This document shows positions 1 to 6,263 of a DNA stretch of 6,263 bases, in pieces. The first letter of the stretch is position 1. Each line of letters begins with the position of its first letter. The translations under genes were made by a program, and so were the position numbers. The notes below the pieces were generated by a model. That model had not been told where the DNA came from. It searched no databases and worked only from the letters and a program-made list of their open reading frames with translations. The stretch is from Thioglobus_B sp964403565 (GTDB lineage: Bacteria > Pseudomonadota > Gammaproteobacteria > PS1 > Pseudothioglobaceae), in contig CAYOFV010000050.1 in NCBI GenBank assembly GCA_964403565.1, forward strand, positions 1 through 6,263, in the 5' to 3' direction.

Positions 1-647
1 AGAAGATTATGCCCACCACTTGCTGCTATCTCTAAAGCTCTTTTTGCATGATGCTGGCCTTTAACTTGAGATAAATCCTTATCATAAGTGATGGTGTTAT
101 CTAATTTAAAGCTTGGTTTTGTAACGCTATCTTGGGCCAATAACAATCCGCACACTGCTAACAGGCTACTAGCGGGGTAAGCTTTTATACCGTCAACCAA
201 TGCGCATTGATTAATATCATCCTTTGGCAAAACTACATTATGATTATCTTTACTTGCCGCAATTATTGCTGGCAGCAAGCCATCGGTAGATCTAATAGCA
301 CCATCAAGACCAAGCTCTCCATAAAATTCAAATTCCTCAATGATTATCTGTGGTTTGATTTGCTTCGATGCTATTAATAGCCCTATTGCAATTGGAAGAT
401 CATACCTTCCTCCAGTTTTTGGCAGGTTTGCCGGAGCAAGACTTACAGTTATTCTACCTTGAGGAAATTTAAAATTAGAATTCATAATTGCACTACGAAC
501 TCTGTCTTTACTTTCTCTTACCGCACCTTCTGGCAAACCAACAATGGCAAAACTCGGCAAGCCTCCTGAAATATGAGCCTCAATAGTAACAACTGGAGCC
601 TCCATACCAACTCCAGCACGAGTATAAACTTTAGCTAACTGACTCAT
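1..647 (-). CDS. comM: ComM/YifB-family Mg-chelatase-like AAA+ ATPase, N-terminal part (cut by window edge)
   Basis: ComM is a hexameric AAA+ helicase that promotes branch migration during integration of transforming DNA in naturally competent bacteria; YifB is its Enterobacteria name. I translated 215 codons by hand without a stop. The protein opens MSQLAKVYTRAGVGMEAP and carries the family's N-terminal ChlI/Lon-S16-like domain: HISGGLPSFAIVGLPE (25-40), RVRSAI (49-54), SLAPANLPKTGGRYDLPIAI (69-88) and GELGLDGAIR (110-119). The last visible residues are AASGGHNL, which in E. coli YifB lie just before the Walker A motif, so the ATPase core is outside the window. The ATG at 647 overlaps the tsaD stop as ATGA, which suggests translational coupling; a weak AGAAG lies four bases upstream. 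Family assignment is firm. A role in transformation is inferred from homologues, and many carriers are not known to be competent. Confidence 0.93.
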   Translation of the reverse strand, partial: MSQLAKVYTRAGVGMEAPVVTIEAHISGGLPSFAIVGLPEGAVRESKDRVRSAIMNSNFKFPQGRITVSLAPANLPKTGGRYDLPIAIGLLIASKQIKPQIIIEEFEFYGELGLDGAIRSTDGLLPAIIAASKDNHNVVLPKDDINQCALVDGIKAYPASSLLAVCGLLLAQDSVTKPSFKLDNTITYDKDLSQVKGQHHAKRALEIAASGGHNL

Positions 648-1684
648 ACGACTTCTAACTCTTCAATGTTCCATCTTGGCTTTATCGCAATATCATTACT
701 ATCAGTAAATTGTCCTTTTGTTAGTCTAATATGTCCAGCTAAAGCAATCATTGCTCCATTATCAGTACAAAAATCCATACTTGGATAGAATACTTGGTTA
801 TTGTGTTTTTTGGCCATTTGATCAAGCTCAAATCTTAAAGATTTATTAGCGCTAACCCCCCCAGCTACAACTAAAGTTTTGTACCCAGTTTCTTCTAAAG
901 CACGCCTACACTTAATAGACAGTGTCTGTGTAGCAGCAACCTCAAAAGCCTTAGCAATGTTAGCTTTTTCGTTTGGATATTCTGTAAAGGTATTGCGTGA
1001 GTAGGTTTTCAAACCACTAAAGCTAAAATCTAGGCCAGGTCTATCAATCATAGGTCTTGGAAATTTAAATCTATTCGCATCGCCTTTTTGCGCTAAAGCA
1101 GACAATGCTGGACCGCCCGGATATCCTAAACCTAATATCTTAGCAGTTTTGTCAAAAGCCTCTCCCACTGCATCGTCCAACGATTCTCCAAGGATTTTAT
1201 ATTTGCCGATAGCCTCAACCTTTACCAACATTGTATGTCCGCCAGATACCAACAAGGCAACAAATGGAAAGTCTGGCTTATTATCTTTATCTAACAGTGG
1301 AGCTAATAAATGCCCTTCCATATGGTGAACAGCAAGTGATGGAATAGATAAGCTCCAGGCAACACTCTTAGCAATACTTGAGCCAACAAGCAGTGCTCCT
1401 GCAAGCCCTGGTCCTGCAGTATATGCGATACCATTAATATCCTTTAACTCAAGACCCGACTCTTGTAAAACAGATTTAATTAATGGAATAGCCCTACGGA
1501 TATGATCACGTGATGCGAGTTCAGGCACAACACCACCATATTCTGCATGCATTTCAACTTGGGAAAATAACTGATGTGCAATTAAGCCTTTATTGGTTGA
1601 GTAGATGCCAATTCCAGTTTCATCACACGAGCTCTCAATACCGAGAGTTATATAATCATCTTTAGCCACTATGCGATTCGCCAA
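644..1684 (-). CDS. tsaD: tRNA N6-adenosine threonylcarbamoyltransferase TsaD (Gcp/YgjD/Kae1 family)
   Basis: TsaD transfers the threonylcarbamoyl group from TC-AMP to A37 of ANN-decoding tRNAs (t6A), working with TsaB and TsaE in the cytoplasm. Seen here: LGIESSCDET (14-23), EYGGVVPELASRDH (48-61), the metal-binding HHMEGH with H121 and H125, VSGGHT (146-151), the FPRPM..RPGLDFSFSGLKT block, GGVSAN and the late FCTDNGAMIALAG. The length is close to the E. coli protein (337 aa). The start is uncertain. The longest frame begins with TTG at 1684 and overlaps lptB by 23 bases; a GTG at 1669 would give 341 residues (VAKDDYITLGIESS) and an 8-base overlap, nearer the family N-terminus. Neither has a strong Shine-Dalgarno, and no ATG precedes the conserved LGIESS. 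The stop at 644-646 shares ATGA with comM. No tsaB or tsaE is in view. Confidence 0.97.
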   Translation of the reverse strand: MANRIVAKDDYITLGIESSCDETGIGIYSTNKGLIAHQLFSQVEMHAEYGGVVPELASRDHIRRAIPLIKSVLQESGLELKDINGIAYTAGPGLAGALLVGSSIAKSVAWSLSIPSLAVHHMEGHLLAPLLDKDNKPDFPFVALLVSGGHTMLVKVEAIGKYKILGESLDDAVGEAFDKTAKILGLGYPGGPALSALAQKGDANRFKFPRPMIDRPGLDFSFSGLKTYSRNTFTEYPNEKANIAKAFEVAATQTLSIKCRRALEETGYKTLVVAGGVSANKSLRFELDQMAKKHNNQVFYPSMDFCTDNGAMIALAGHIRLTKGQFTDSNDIAIKPRWNIEELEVV

Positions 1685-2393
1685 GATAGACTTTTTTCAC
1701 ATCTTCGTTGGCTAGAATATTTTCCTTATTACCAGAAGCGATAATTACACCATCATGAAGAACATATGAATGATCACAAGTATCAAGCATTTCACGATAG
1801 TTGTGGTCTGTAATCAATACCCCAATGCCTTTATCTTTTAAATGATAAATAATTTGCTGAATATCTCCAACAGAGATAGGATCAACACCAGCAAAAGGCT
1901 CATCAAGTAATATAAATTTAGGATCAATAGCTAAAGCTCTGGCAATCTCAACCCTTCTTCTTTCACCACCAGAAAGACTCAAGCCCTGAATATGACGAAT
2001 ATGCTCAATATGAAATTCAGCCAATAGCTCTTCTAATTTGTGCGACTTTTGTGATTTGTCAAGACCCTCATTAAGCTCCAAAACAGCCATAATATTGTCT
2101 TCAACTGAAAGCTTTCTAAAGATTGATGGCTCTTGTGGCAAATACCCTAATCCTAGCTTTGCACGCTTATGCATTGGAAGTTTACTAACCTTCTTGTTAC
2201 CAATAAACACTTGACCTTTATCAGCTCGAATTAATCCACAAGCTATATAGAAACATGTGGTTTTTCCAGCGCCATTTGGACCAAGTAGTCCAACAATTTC
2301 TCCGCCTTTTACTTCAAACGATACATCGCTAACAACCTCACGACGTGCATATTTTTTACGAATATTTTTTACTGATAAAGTTTCTGAACTCAT
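1662..2393 (-). CDS. lptB: LPS export ABC transporter ATP-binding protein LptB
   Basis: LptB is the cytoplasmic ATPase that pairs with LptF and LptG to pull lipopolysaccharide from the inner membrane onto the LptC-LptA bridge. All ABC motifs are intact over 243 residues (E. coli 241): Walker A GPNGAGKTT (38-46), Q-loop YLPQE with Q87, signature LSGGERRRVEIARAL (140-154), Walker B FILLDEP with catalytic E165, and H-loop ITDH with H197. The PSIFRKLSV stretch (89-97) is the LptB-type region that contacts the LptF/LptG coupling helices, which separates it from the related LivF/LivG ATPases. The ATG at 2393 has only a weak upstream signal (AAGTGA). The gene follows birA after about 34 bases and its end overlaps tsaD. 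It lies away from its usual partners lptC, lptA and rpoN, none of which is next to it here. Confidence 0.95.
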   Translation of the reverse strand: MSSETLSVKNIRKKYARREVVSDVSFEVKGGEIVGLLGPNGAGKTTCFYIACGLIRADKGQVFIGNKKVSKLPMHKRAKLGLGYLPQEPSIFRKLSVEDNIMAVLELNEGLDKSQKSHKLEELLAEFHIEHIRHIQGLSLSGGERRRVEIARALAIDPKFILLDEPFAGVDPISVGDIQQIIYHLKDKGIGVLITDHNYREMLDTCDHSYVLHDGVIIASGNKENILANEDVKKVYLGESHSG

Positions 2394-2427
2394 AAAAATT
2401 CACTTGAAAAACTGCTGTTATCTTACC

Positions 2428-3180
2428 CTAAATCAAACTAATTTGCTCAGAGCTATATACCTTAATATTATTACCACCATCCTTAACAATAAGAGCTCCG
2501 CTAGAGTCGATACCGTTAGCGATTCCAATAGTTGATTTTTGCTGATAATTTATATTTAATTTTTTGCCAAACAAAAAGTCATGCTTTGCAAACTCTGATT
2601 CATAATATTCAAATCCATTTTCTGCAAAAATCTGACAATAATCTAATACTTGATTGATGATCTTAACGCTTAAATCACACAAATCTTGCTTAACGTCTAA
2701 TAACTGCTCTAAATCTATCCAGGGAGTGTGGATTTGAGAATTTTGCGTTAATTTATTATTAACACCTATACCTATAACTACAAACTGATAATCACCTTGC
2801 AAAGAGTTTTCAATTAATACTCCAGCCAGCTTTTTATCATCAACAAAAATATCATTTGGCCATTTAATTTTGGCATTGTTAATGCCAATATCTTGTAATA
2901 CTTTAACCAGTGCAAGTCCAATAACAAGACTTAATCCATTTAGATTGGTTTTGCTATTAAAAGCTCTACGAATTGATAATAAAACACTTGAGTCTTTTGA
3001 ACTAATCCACGAGCGATCGTATTGACCTTTGCCGGATGTTTGTTCAGAAGTTATACAAATTTGAGTTTTGATACTATTTGGCAGGCTCGACAAATAATCA
3101 TTAGTGCTTGGTATAGTATCAAATACAAAGCATTCAATATCATCAGTCAATTGTATTGATAAGGTAGAATAATCAGCCAT
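2428..3180 (-). CDS. birA: Biotin--[acetyl-CoA-carboxylase] ligase, single-function (no DNA-binding domain)
   Basis: This enzyme makes biotinyl-5'-AMP and attaches biotin to the BCCP subunit of acetyl-CoA carboxylase. The 250 residues start directly in the catalytic domain (FDTIPSTNDYL, 20-30). The N-terminal winged-helix repressor domain of the 321-residue E. coli BirA is missing, so this protein should not repress biotin genes by itself. Seen motifs: the biotin/AMP loop TSGKGQYDRSW (48-58), KWPNDI (106-111), KLAGVLIE (117-124) with K117 matching the catalytic E. coli K183, VIGIGVN, and a C-terminal SH3-like part (TIGIANGIDSSGALIVKDGG). The loop differs from the usual GRGRRGRxW: Q53, Y54 and D55 stand where E. 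coli has R118, R119 and G120. The ATG at 3180 lacks a good Shine-Dalgarno. It is the first gene of the minus-strand block and lies 20 bases from the divergent truA. Confidence 0.94.
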   Translation of the reverse strand: MADYSTLSIQLTDDIECFVFDTIPSTNDYLSSLPNSIKTQICITSEQTSGKGQYDRSWISSKDSSVLLSIRRAFNSKTNLNGLSLVIGLALVKVLQDIGINNAKIKWPNDIFVDDKKLAGVLIENSLQGDYQFVVIGIGVNNKLTQNSQIHTPWIDLEQLLDVKQDLCDLSVKIINQVLDYCQIFAENGFEYYESEFAKHDFLFGKKLNINYQQKSTIGIANGIDSSGALIVKDGGNNIKVYSSEQISLI

Positions 3181-3200
3181 TCTTTCATTTTACAAGTTTT

Positions 3201-3937
3201 ATGAGAATAGCATTAGGAGTTGAATACAAAGGTACTAACTTCCATGGCTGGCAATTACAAAAGTCTGGTGTACGTACAGTACAAGAAACAGTTGAGAATG
3301 CACTATCAGAAGTTGCAAATCATCCAGTAAGGGTATTTTGCTCTGGCAGAACTGACGCTGGAGTTCATGCTATTGAACAGGTGATTCATTTTGAAACCAC
3401 GTCCAAACGTGAAGATAAGGCCTGGCTGTTTGGTGGCAATGTAAACCTACCTCATGATGTAAGTTTCAAATGGGTAAAAATTGTTGATGACAATTTTCAT
3501 GCGCGTTTTAATGCTGTTGCTAGAAGTTATAAGTACAAAATCCATAACCATCCTGTACGCTCCGCATTATTAAATGATTTTACGCTTTGGGAGCCAAGAG
3601 AGCTTAATATCGAATCTATGAACGAAGCATGCAAATATTTACTTGGTGAGCATGACTTTTCTGCATTTCGTGCAAGCTTGTGTCAAGCTAAATCACCAAT
3701 AAAAAATATAGAAAGAATTAATTTTAGTAAAAATGACTCTGAAGTAGTACTTGATGTTAAAGCCAATGCTTTTTTGCATCATATGGTGCGCAATCTAGTT
3801 GGCACTTTGCTAAAAGTTGGTAGAGGAGAAAGAGAAGTTGAATGGGTAAAAGAAGTTCTAAATTCTAGAGATAGAAAACAAGCAGGAATGACCGCCGAAC
3901 CCCAAGGTTTGTACTTTATAAAAGCTTATTACAACAA
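3201..3937 (+). CDS. truA: tRNA pseudouridine(38-40) synthase TruA (3' end runs into the gap)
   Basis: TruA converts uridines 38, 39 and 40 in the anticodon arm of many tRNAs to pseudouridine. The reading frame is open for 245 codons and carries YKGTNFHGWQLQ (9-20), the active-site motif CSGRTDAGVHA (47-57) with catalytic D52, NAVARSYKYKI, the DFSAFRA motif, FLHHMVRNLVGTLLKVGRGE and the late AGMTAEPQGLYFIKAYY. That last motif normally lies within a few residues of the end in short TruA proteins, so little should be missing. The stop codon is hidden in the 100-N gap; residues read through the Ns and beyond are not real. The ATG at 3201 opens directly on the conserved MRIALGVEYKG; the upstream Shine-Dalgarno is poor (only AAG). 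It is divergent from birA and convergent with the SulP gene across the gap. Confidence 0.95.
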
Positions 3938-4037
3938 NNNNNNNNNNNNNNNNNNNNNNNNNNNNNNNNNNNNNNNNNNNNNNNNNNNNNNNNNNNNNNN
4001 NNNNNNNNNNNNNNNNNNNNNNNNNNNNNNNNNNNNN
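3938..4037. other. Assembly gap, exactly 100 N
   Basis: The run of Ns is exactly 100 bases, the usual placeholder for a scaffold join of unknown length. The true distance between truA and the SulP gene, and what lies between them, cannot be read. Both flanking genes lose only their 3' ends here. Since they converge, the missing piece should hold two stop codons and probably terminators, and could hold more. Confidence 0.95.
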
Positions 4038-5746
4038 CCTAACTCTTTCCATGCGTGACGCAATGCATCAGTACGACGATCGTAGAAACGATTTTCACCA
4101 AACTTATCAATAAATCCAGAATTCTTAAGTACACGCTCAATACCTTCTGTACGTGCAAATAAAATTTCAACACCATTTGATGAACAGCGCTCTAACAATC
4201 CTGCAAGCATCTCTTCACCTGAAGCATCAATTTGGTTAATGCCGGCCATATCAACAATAATGTATTTAATACACGGTTGTTTATTGGCAATTAATTTTAA
4301 AACCCTGTCTTCAAAATAACCAGCGTTTGCAAAATATAAAGAGCCAGAATACTTAACAATTGACACTACCTCGCAGCTTTCGATTTCATTTTCTAAAGCA
4401 TTAACAAACATAGTTGAGCCACTATGTGCCGAAAGCTCGGTAAATCTTGGCTCCATAGTACGGAATAGGAATAAACCAAGTGATAGAATCACACCAATTA
4501 CGATACCATTTTCTAAGTGTGGCGCAAAAAGCAGAGTTAAAACAAAAGCAACCACTGAAACAACAGCATCATGCTTTTCAACTTTCCAAGCGTGCTTGAT
4601 TGGTGCAAACTTAATTAAGTTAATTACTGCCATAATAATTACCGCAGCAAGTGTTGCTTGCGGCAAGTGATATAGTAGCGGAGTTAAGAATAGTAGTGTC
4701 AGACCAACAATAACCGCTGTTACTACTGATGAGAATCCAGTAATTGCACCAGCTGAAATATTTACCGCAGAACGTGAGAATGAACCCGATACTGCATAAC
4801 CTTGGAAGATACTTGAAACCACGTTAGAAAGTCCTTGGCCCATAAGCTCTTGGTCAGCATCTAGGCGTTGCTTAGTTTGCGCTGCCATGGCTTTAGCAAT
4901 TGAAATTGCTTCCATAAAACCAATAAGACCAATAGTAATTGCAGTAACAATCATCTGATTCATTACTGAGAAATCAAAACTTGGAAAAACAATTGAAGGT
5001 AAGCCTTCAGGAATAATGCCTACGATTGCACCACCATAGCCTCCATCTTCAACTGATGTACCAAAACCGATTAACCAAGAGATAATAGTAGTAACTGCAA
5101 CAGCAATTAGAACTCCAGGCCACTTAGGCAGAAACTTCTTAATAGCGATCATAATTGCAAAGGCAATGATTGCAATTCCAAATGTAACCATATGTGTATC
5201 AGTAGTAGCATTTACAACAGTACCCCAAACTTGTTCATAAGTATGTTCGCCAGAGCCCTTTGTTACGCCAAATACTTTATTTAACTGTGAAGTGCCAATA
5301 ATAATTGCAGCAGCATTAGTAAAACCAACAACCACTGGATGAGATAAGAAGTTAATTACAAAACCAAGTTTTAATGCACCTAATGCAAATTGAAATATAC
5401 CAACTAAAAATGCTAAAAGTGATGCATACATTACATACTCGTCCATACCTGCGCCTTCAGGAAGGATAGTTGGAACTGCAGCAGCAGTAAGTAAAGATAC
5501 AACAGCAACTGGACCAGTTCCAAGCTGTCTTGAAGAGCCCATAAGTGCAGCAATCATAACTGGAAGGAATGATGCGTATAAACCATGCTGTGGAGGAAGA
5601 CCTGCAAGCTGTGCATAAGCCATTGACTGTGGCACCAAAACCAAGGCTACAGTTAAACCAGCAACCGCATCAGCTTTTAAAATATTCGAGTCTTTAATTT
5701 CATGAATCCACGCTAAAAATGGCAAGAATTTTGCAAATTTATTCAT
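4038..5746 (-). CDS. SulP-family anion permease with C-terminal STAS domain (3' end in gap)
   Basis: SulP (SLC26-like) proteins are inner-membrane anion carriers; bacterial members move sulfate, bicarbonate or dicarboxylates. 569 residues are visible. The N-terminal half is a multi-pass membrane domain that opens with ADAVAGLTVALVLVPQSMAYAQ, then the SulP signature region GLPPQHGLYASFLP (49-62) to MGSSRQLGTGPVAVVS (69-84). Many hydrophobic segments follow, to about residue 440. The last 110 or so residues form a cytoplasmic STAS domain with IIVDMAGINQIDASGEEML; D507-A-S-G510 is the usual STAS loop. The final visible WKEL is near the normal end of such proteins. I chose ATG 5746 because GGAAG lies five bases upstream; a TTG at 5758 in the same frame overlaps that site. 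The substrate cannot be told from the sequence. Sulfate is the default guess; the adjacent divergent gene is a different SulP subtype. Confidence 0.93.
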
Positions 5747-5751
5747 TTTGT

Positions 5752-5756
5752 CTTCC
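5752..5756 (-). promoter_or_regulatory. Shine-Dalgarno GGAAG that fixes the SulP/STAS gene start
   Basis: On the minus strand GGAAG is followed by the spacer ACAAA and ATG (5746-5744). This five-base spacing supports the ATG over the in-frame TTG at 5758. Confidence 0.75.
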
Positions 5757-5852
5757 AAGTTATATTAGTTAATTTCTGATTCTAGAGCCAAAGGCTGGCT
5801 ACAAAAAGAGACGCAGTAGAATAACGCATCGTCTTAAAAGAATATAAGCGCA

Positions 5853-5869
5853 ATATTATATAATAATAT
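5853..5869. repeat. AT-only inverted repeat, 7-base arms (ATATTAT-ATA-ATAATAT)
   Basis: Arms 5853-5859 and 5863-5869 are perfect reverse complements separated by ATA. The repeat contains TATAAT on the plus strand (5859-5864) and on the minus strand (5860-5855), so it could be a pair of overlapping -10 boxes or a regulator site. In sequence this AT-rich it may also be chance. Confidence 0.4.
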
Positions 5870-5893
5870 CCACATTTATTGGAAGCTTTTTTG

Positions 5894-5899
5894 TATAAT
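5894..5899 (+). promoter_or_regulatory. Candidate -10 box TATAAT for the BicA-like gene
   Basis: TATAAT matches the sigma-70 consensus exactly and lies 50 bases before the ATG at 5950. No recognisable -35 hexamer is found 16-18 bases upstream (CACATT at 17), so the promoter may need an activator. Predicted transcription start is near 5906. Confidence 0.55.
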
Positions 5900-5906
5900 A
5901 GTTGCC

Positions 5907-5924
5907 TTTGCTTTTTCTAGCAAA
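5907..5924 (+). promoter_or_regulatory. Candidate 5' leader hairpin (TTTGCT-TTTTCT-AGCAAA)
   Basis: Arms 5907-5912 and 5919-5924 are perfect complements with a six-base loop. The hairpin would sit at the very 5' end of a transcript starting near 5906, about 15 bases before the ribosome binding site. It is followed by As, not Us, so it is not an intrinsic terminator on this strand. A role in mRNA stability is possible but unproven; the stem is short and AT-rich. Confidence 0.35.
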
Positions 5925-5938
5925 AAAAATCACAACTT

Positions 5939-5943
5939 AAGGA
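5939..5943 (+). promoter_or_regulatory. Shine-Dalgarno AAGGA of the BicA-like gene
   Basis: AAGGA followed by a six-base spacer (ATATTA) precedes ATG 5950. It is one of the best ribosome binding sites in the window and settles the start of this gene. Confidence 0.8.
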
Positions 5944-5949
5944 ATATTA

Positions 5950-6263
5950 ATGAAATTATTTGAAAATTTACATTTTAATAATGTACGTGGAGATATTACT
6001 GGTGGTATTACTGCTGGTGTTGTAGCATTGCCTTTTGCAATTGCAATGGGGCTTGCATCTGGTGCAGGAGCAATTGCTGGTTTATATGGCGCAATTATTA
6101 CCGGATTTTTTGCAGCTTTATTTGGTGGTACTGGTGCACAAGTATCAGGTCCGACTGGCCCAATGACAGTTGTTATGGCTCTAGTTGTAACACAATTTAT
6201 TACTTTCTTTGAAGGCAAAATTGATCCTGCAACTGGCCTTGTATACACACATGACGCTGCACT
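5950..6263 (+). CDS. SulP-family transporter, BicA-like candidate bicarbonate permease (cut by window edge)
   Basis: 104 codons are visible, starting MKLFENLHFNNVRGDITGG. The pattern (NxxGDIxGGxTAGVVALPFAIA, then GLASGAGAIAGLYGAI, GFFAALFGGT and SGPTGPMTVV at 66-75) follows the N-terminus of cyanobacterial BicA, a sodium-dependent, low-affinity, high-flux bicarbonate importer. A threonine of this SGPTGP motif, here T69, is thought to contact bicarbonate in BicA; the number comes from memory. At least two hydrophobic helices are present. The neighbouring minus-strand SulP protein has the more common LVPQSMAYAQ and GTGPVAVV versions, so the two are not a recent duplication. The rest of the membrane domain and any STAS domain lie outside the window. 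In an autotroph this gene would supply inorganic carbon to RubisCO; that role, and the substrate, are inferred. Confidence 0.88.
   Translation, partial: MKLFENLHFNNVRGDITGGITAGVVALPFAIAMGLASGAGAIAGLYGAIITGFFAALFGGTGAQVSGPTGPMTVVMALVVTQFITFFEGKIDPATGLVYTHDAA

Larger units (their letters stand above)
5747..5949. promoter_or_regulatory. Divergent intergenic region between the two SulP genes
   Basis: These 203 AT-rich bases must contain the 5' signals of both SulP genes. On the plus strand I see a perfect -10 box, a hairpin and a Shine-Dalgarno serving the right-hand gene. For the minus-strand gene I see a good Shine-Dalgarno but no convincing -35/-10 pair. An AT-only inverted repeat sits near the middle (5853-5869). 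A short GC-richer stem, AGCC-AAA-GGCT (5786-5796), falls in the leader of the minus-strand gene. No small ORF with a convincing start was found here. Confidence 0.6.

Noticed and set aside
2257..2535. Plus-strand open frame of 92 codons
   Set aside because: It lies antisense across the start of lptB and the end of birA, both of which have complete family motifs. Its translation resembles no protein I know.
3858..4052. Minus-strand frame through the N run
   Set aside because: Much of it is Ns, and the rest is antisense to the conserved C-terminus of truA.
4038..4058. Extension of truA past the gap
   Set aside because: The frame across the Ns is meaningless. The residues after the gap are antisense to the SulP/STAS gene, and TruA's conserved C-terminal motif is already complete before the gap.
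5744..5758. TTG start at 5758 for the SulP/STAS gene
   Set aside because: The GGAAG ribosome binding site lies between this TTG and the ATG at 5746 and is spaced for the ATG.
5907..5924. Intrinsic terminator upstream of the BicA-like gene
   Set aside because: The stem is short and AT-rich. On the plus strand it is followed by As, and on the minus strand the T tract comes before the stem, so neither strand has a stem followed by Us.
5937..6248. Minus-strand open frame of 103 codons
   Set aside because: It is antisense to the BicA-like gene, which has a strong ribosome binding site and clear SulP motifs. The proline- and alanine-rich translation is typical of a shadow frame.
1..6263. Defence island, CRISPR array, toxin-antitoxin pair, tRNA or insertion sequence
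   Set aside because: All long stretches are covered by recognised housekeeping or transporter genes. The intergenic regions are too short or lack repeats, cloverleaf structure or transposase-like frames.

Overview
This is a low-GC window from a Gram-negative bacterium, most likely a gammaproteobacterium. LptB implies an LPS outer membrane, and TsaD, ComM and TruA carry long blocks that read like their Enterobacteria homologues. The AT-rich composition and the BicA-like SulP transporter would fit an autotrophic sulfur oxidiser of the SUP05/Thioglobus or related symbiont type. That taxonomic guess is inference and rests on no marker gene.

Layout. Positions 1-3180 hold a tightly packed block on the minus strand, transcribed from right to left as birA, lptB, tsaD, comM. 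birA and lptB are 33-34 bases apart, lptB and tsaD overlap, and tsaD and comM share an ATGA stop/start. comM is cut by the left edge just before its Walker A motif. Only 20 bases separate birA from the divergent truA (plus strand, 3201 onward), which runs almost to its natural end before a run of exactly 100 Ns (3938-4037). On the far side of the gap, and convergent with truA, is a SulP-family anion permease with a C-terminal STAS domain (minus strand, 4038-5746). After a 203-base intergenic region comes a second, divergent SulP gene (plus strand, from 5950), cut by the right edge. Its N-terminus resembles cyanobacterial BicA bicarbonate transporters.

Function. The minus-strand block mixes housekeeping jobs (biotin attachment, LPS export, tRNA t6A modification, processing of transforming DNA). 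It looks like a shared transcription unit, not a pathway. The two SulP genes are a divergent pair from clearly different subfamilies, and may handle sulfate or another anion and bicarbonate respectively. I found no RNA gene, mobile element, CRISPR array or defence system. No undescribed system is evident. The points most worth a second look are the BicA-like gene and its leader, the unusual biotin-binding loop of BirA, the non-ATG start of tsaD, and the scaffold gap between truA and the first SulP gene.
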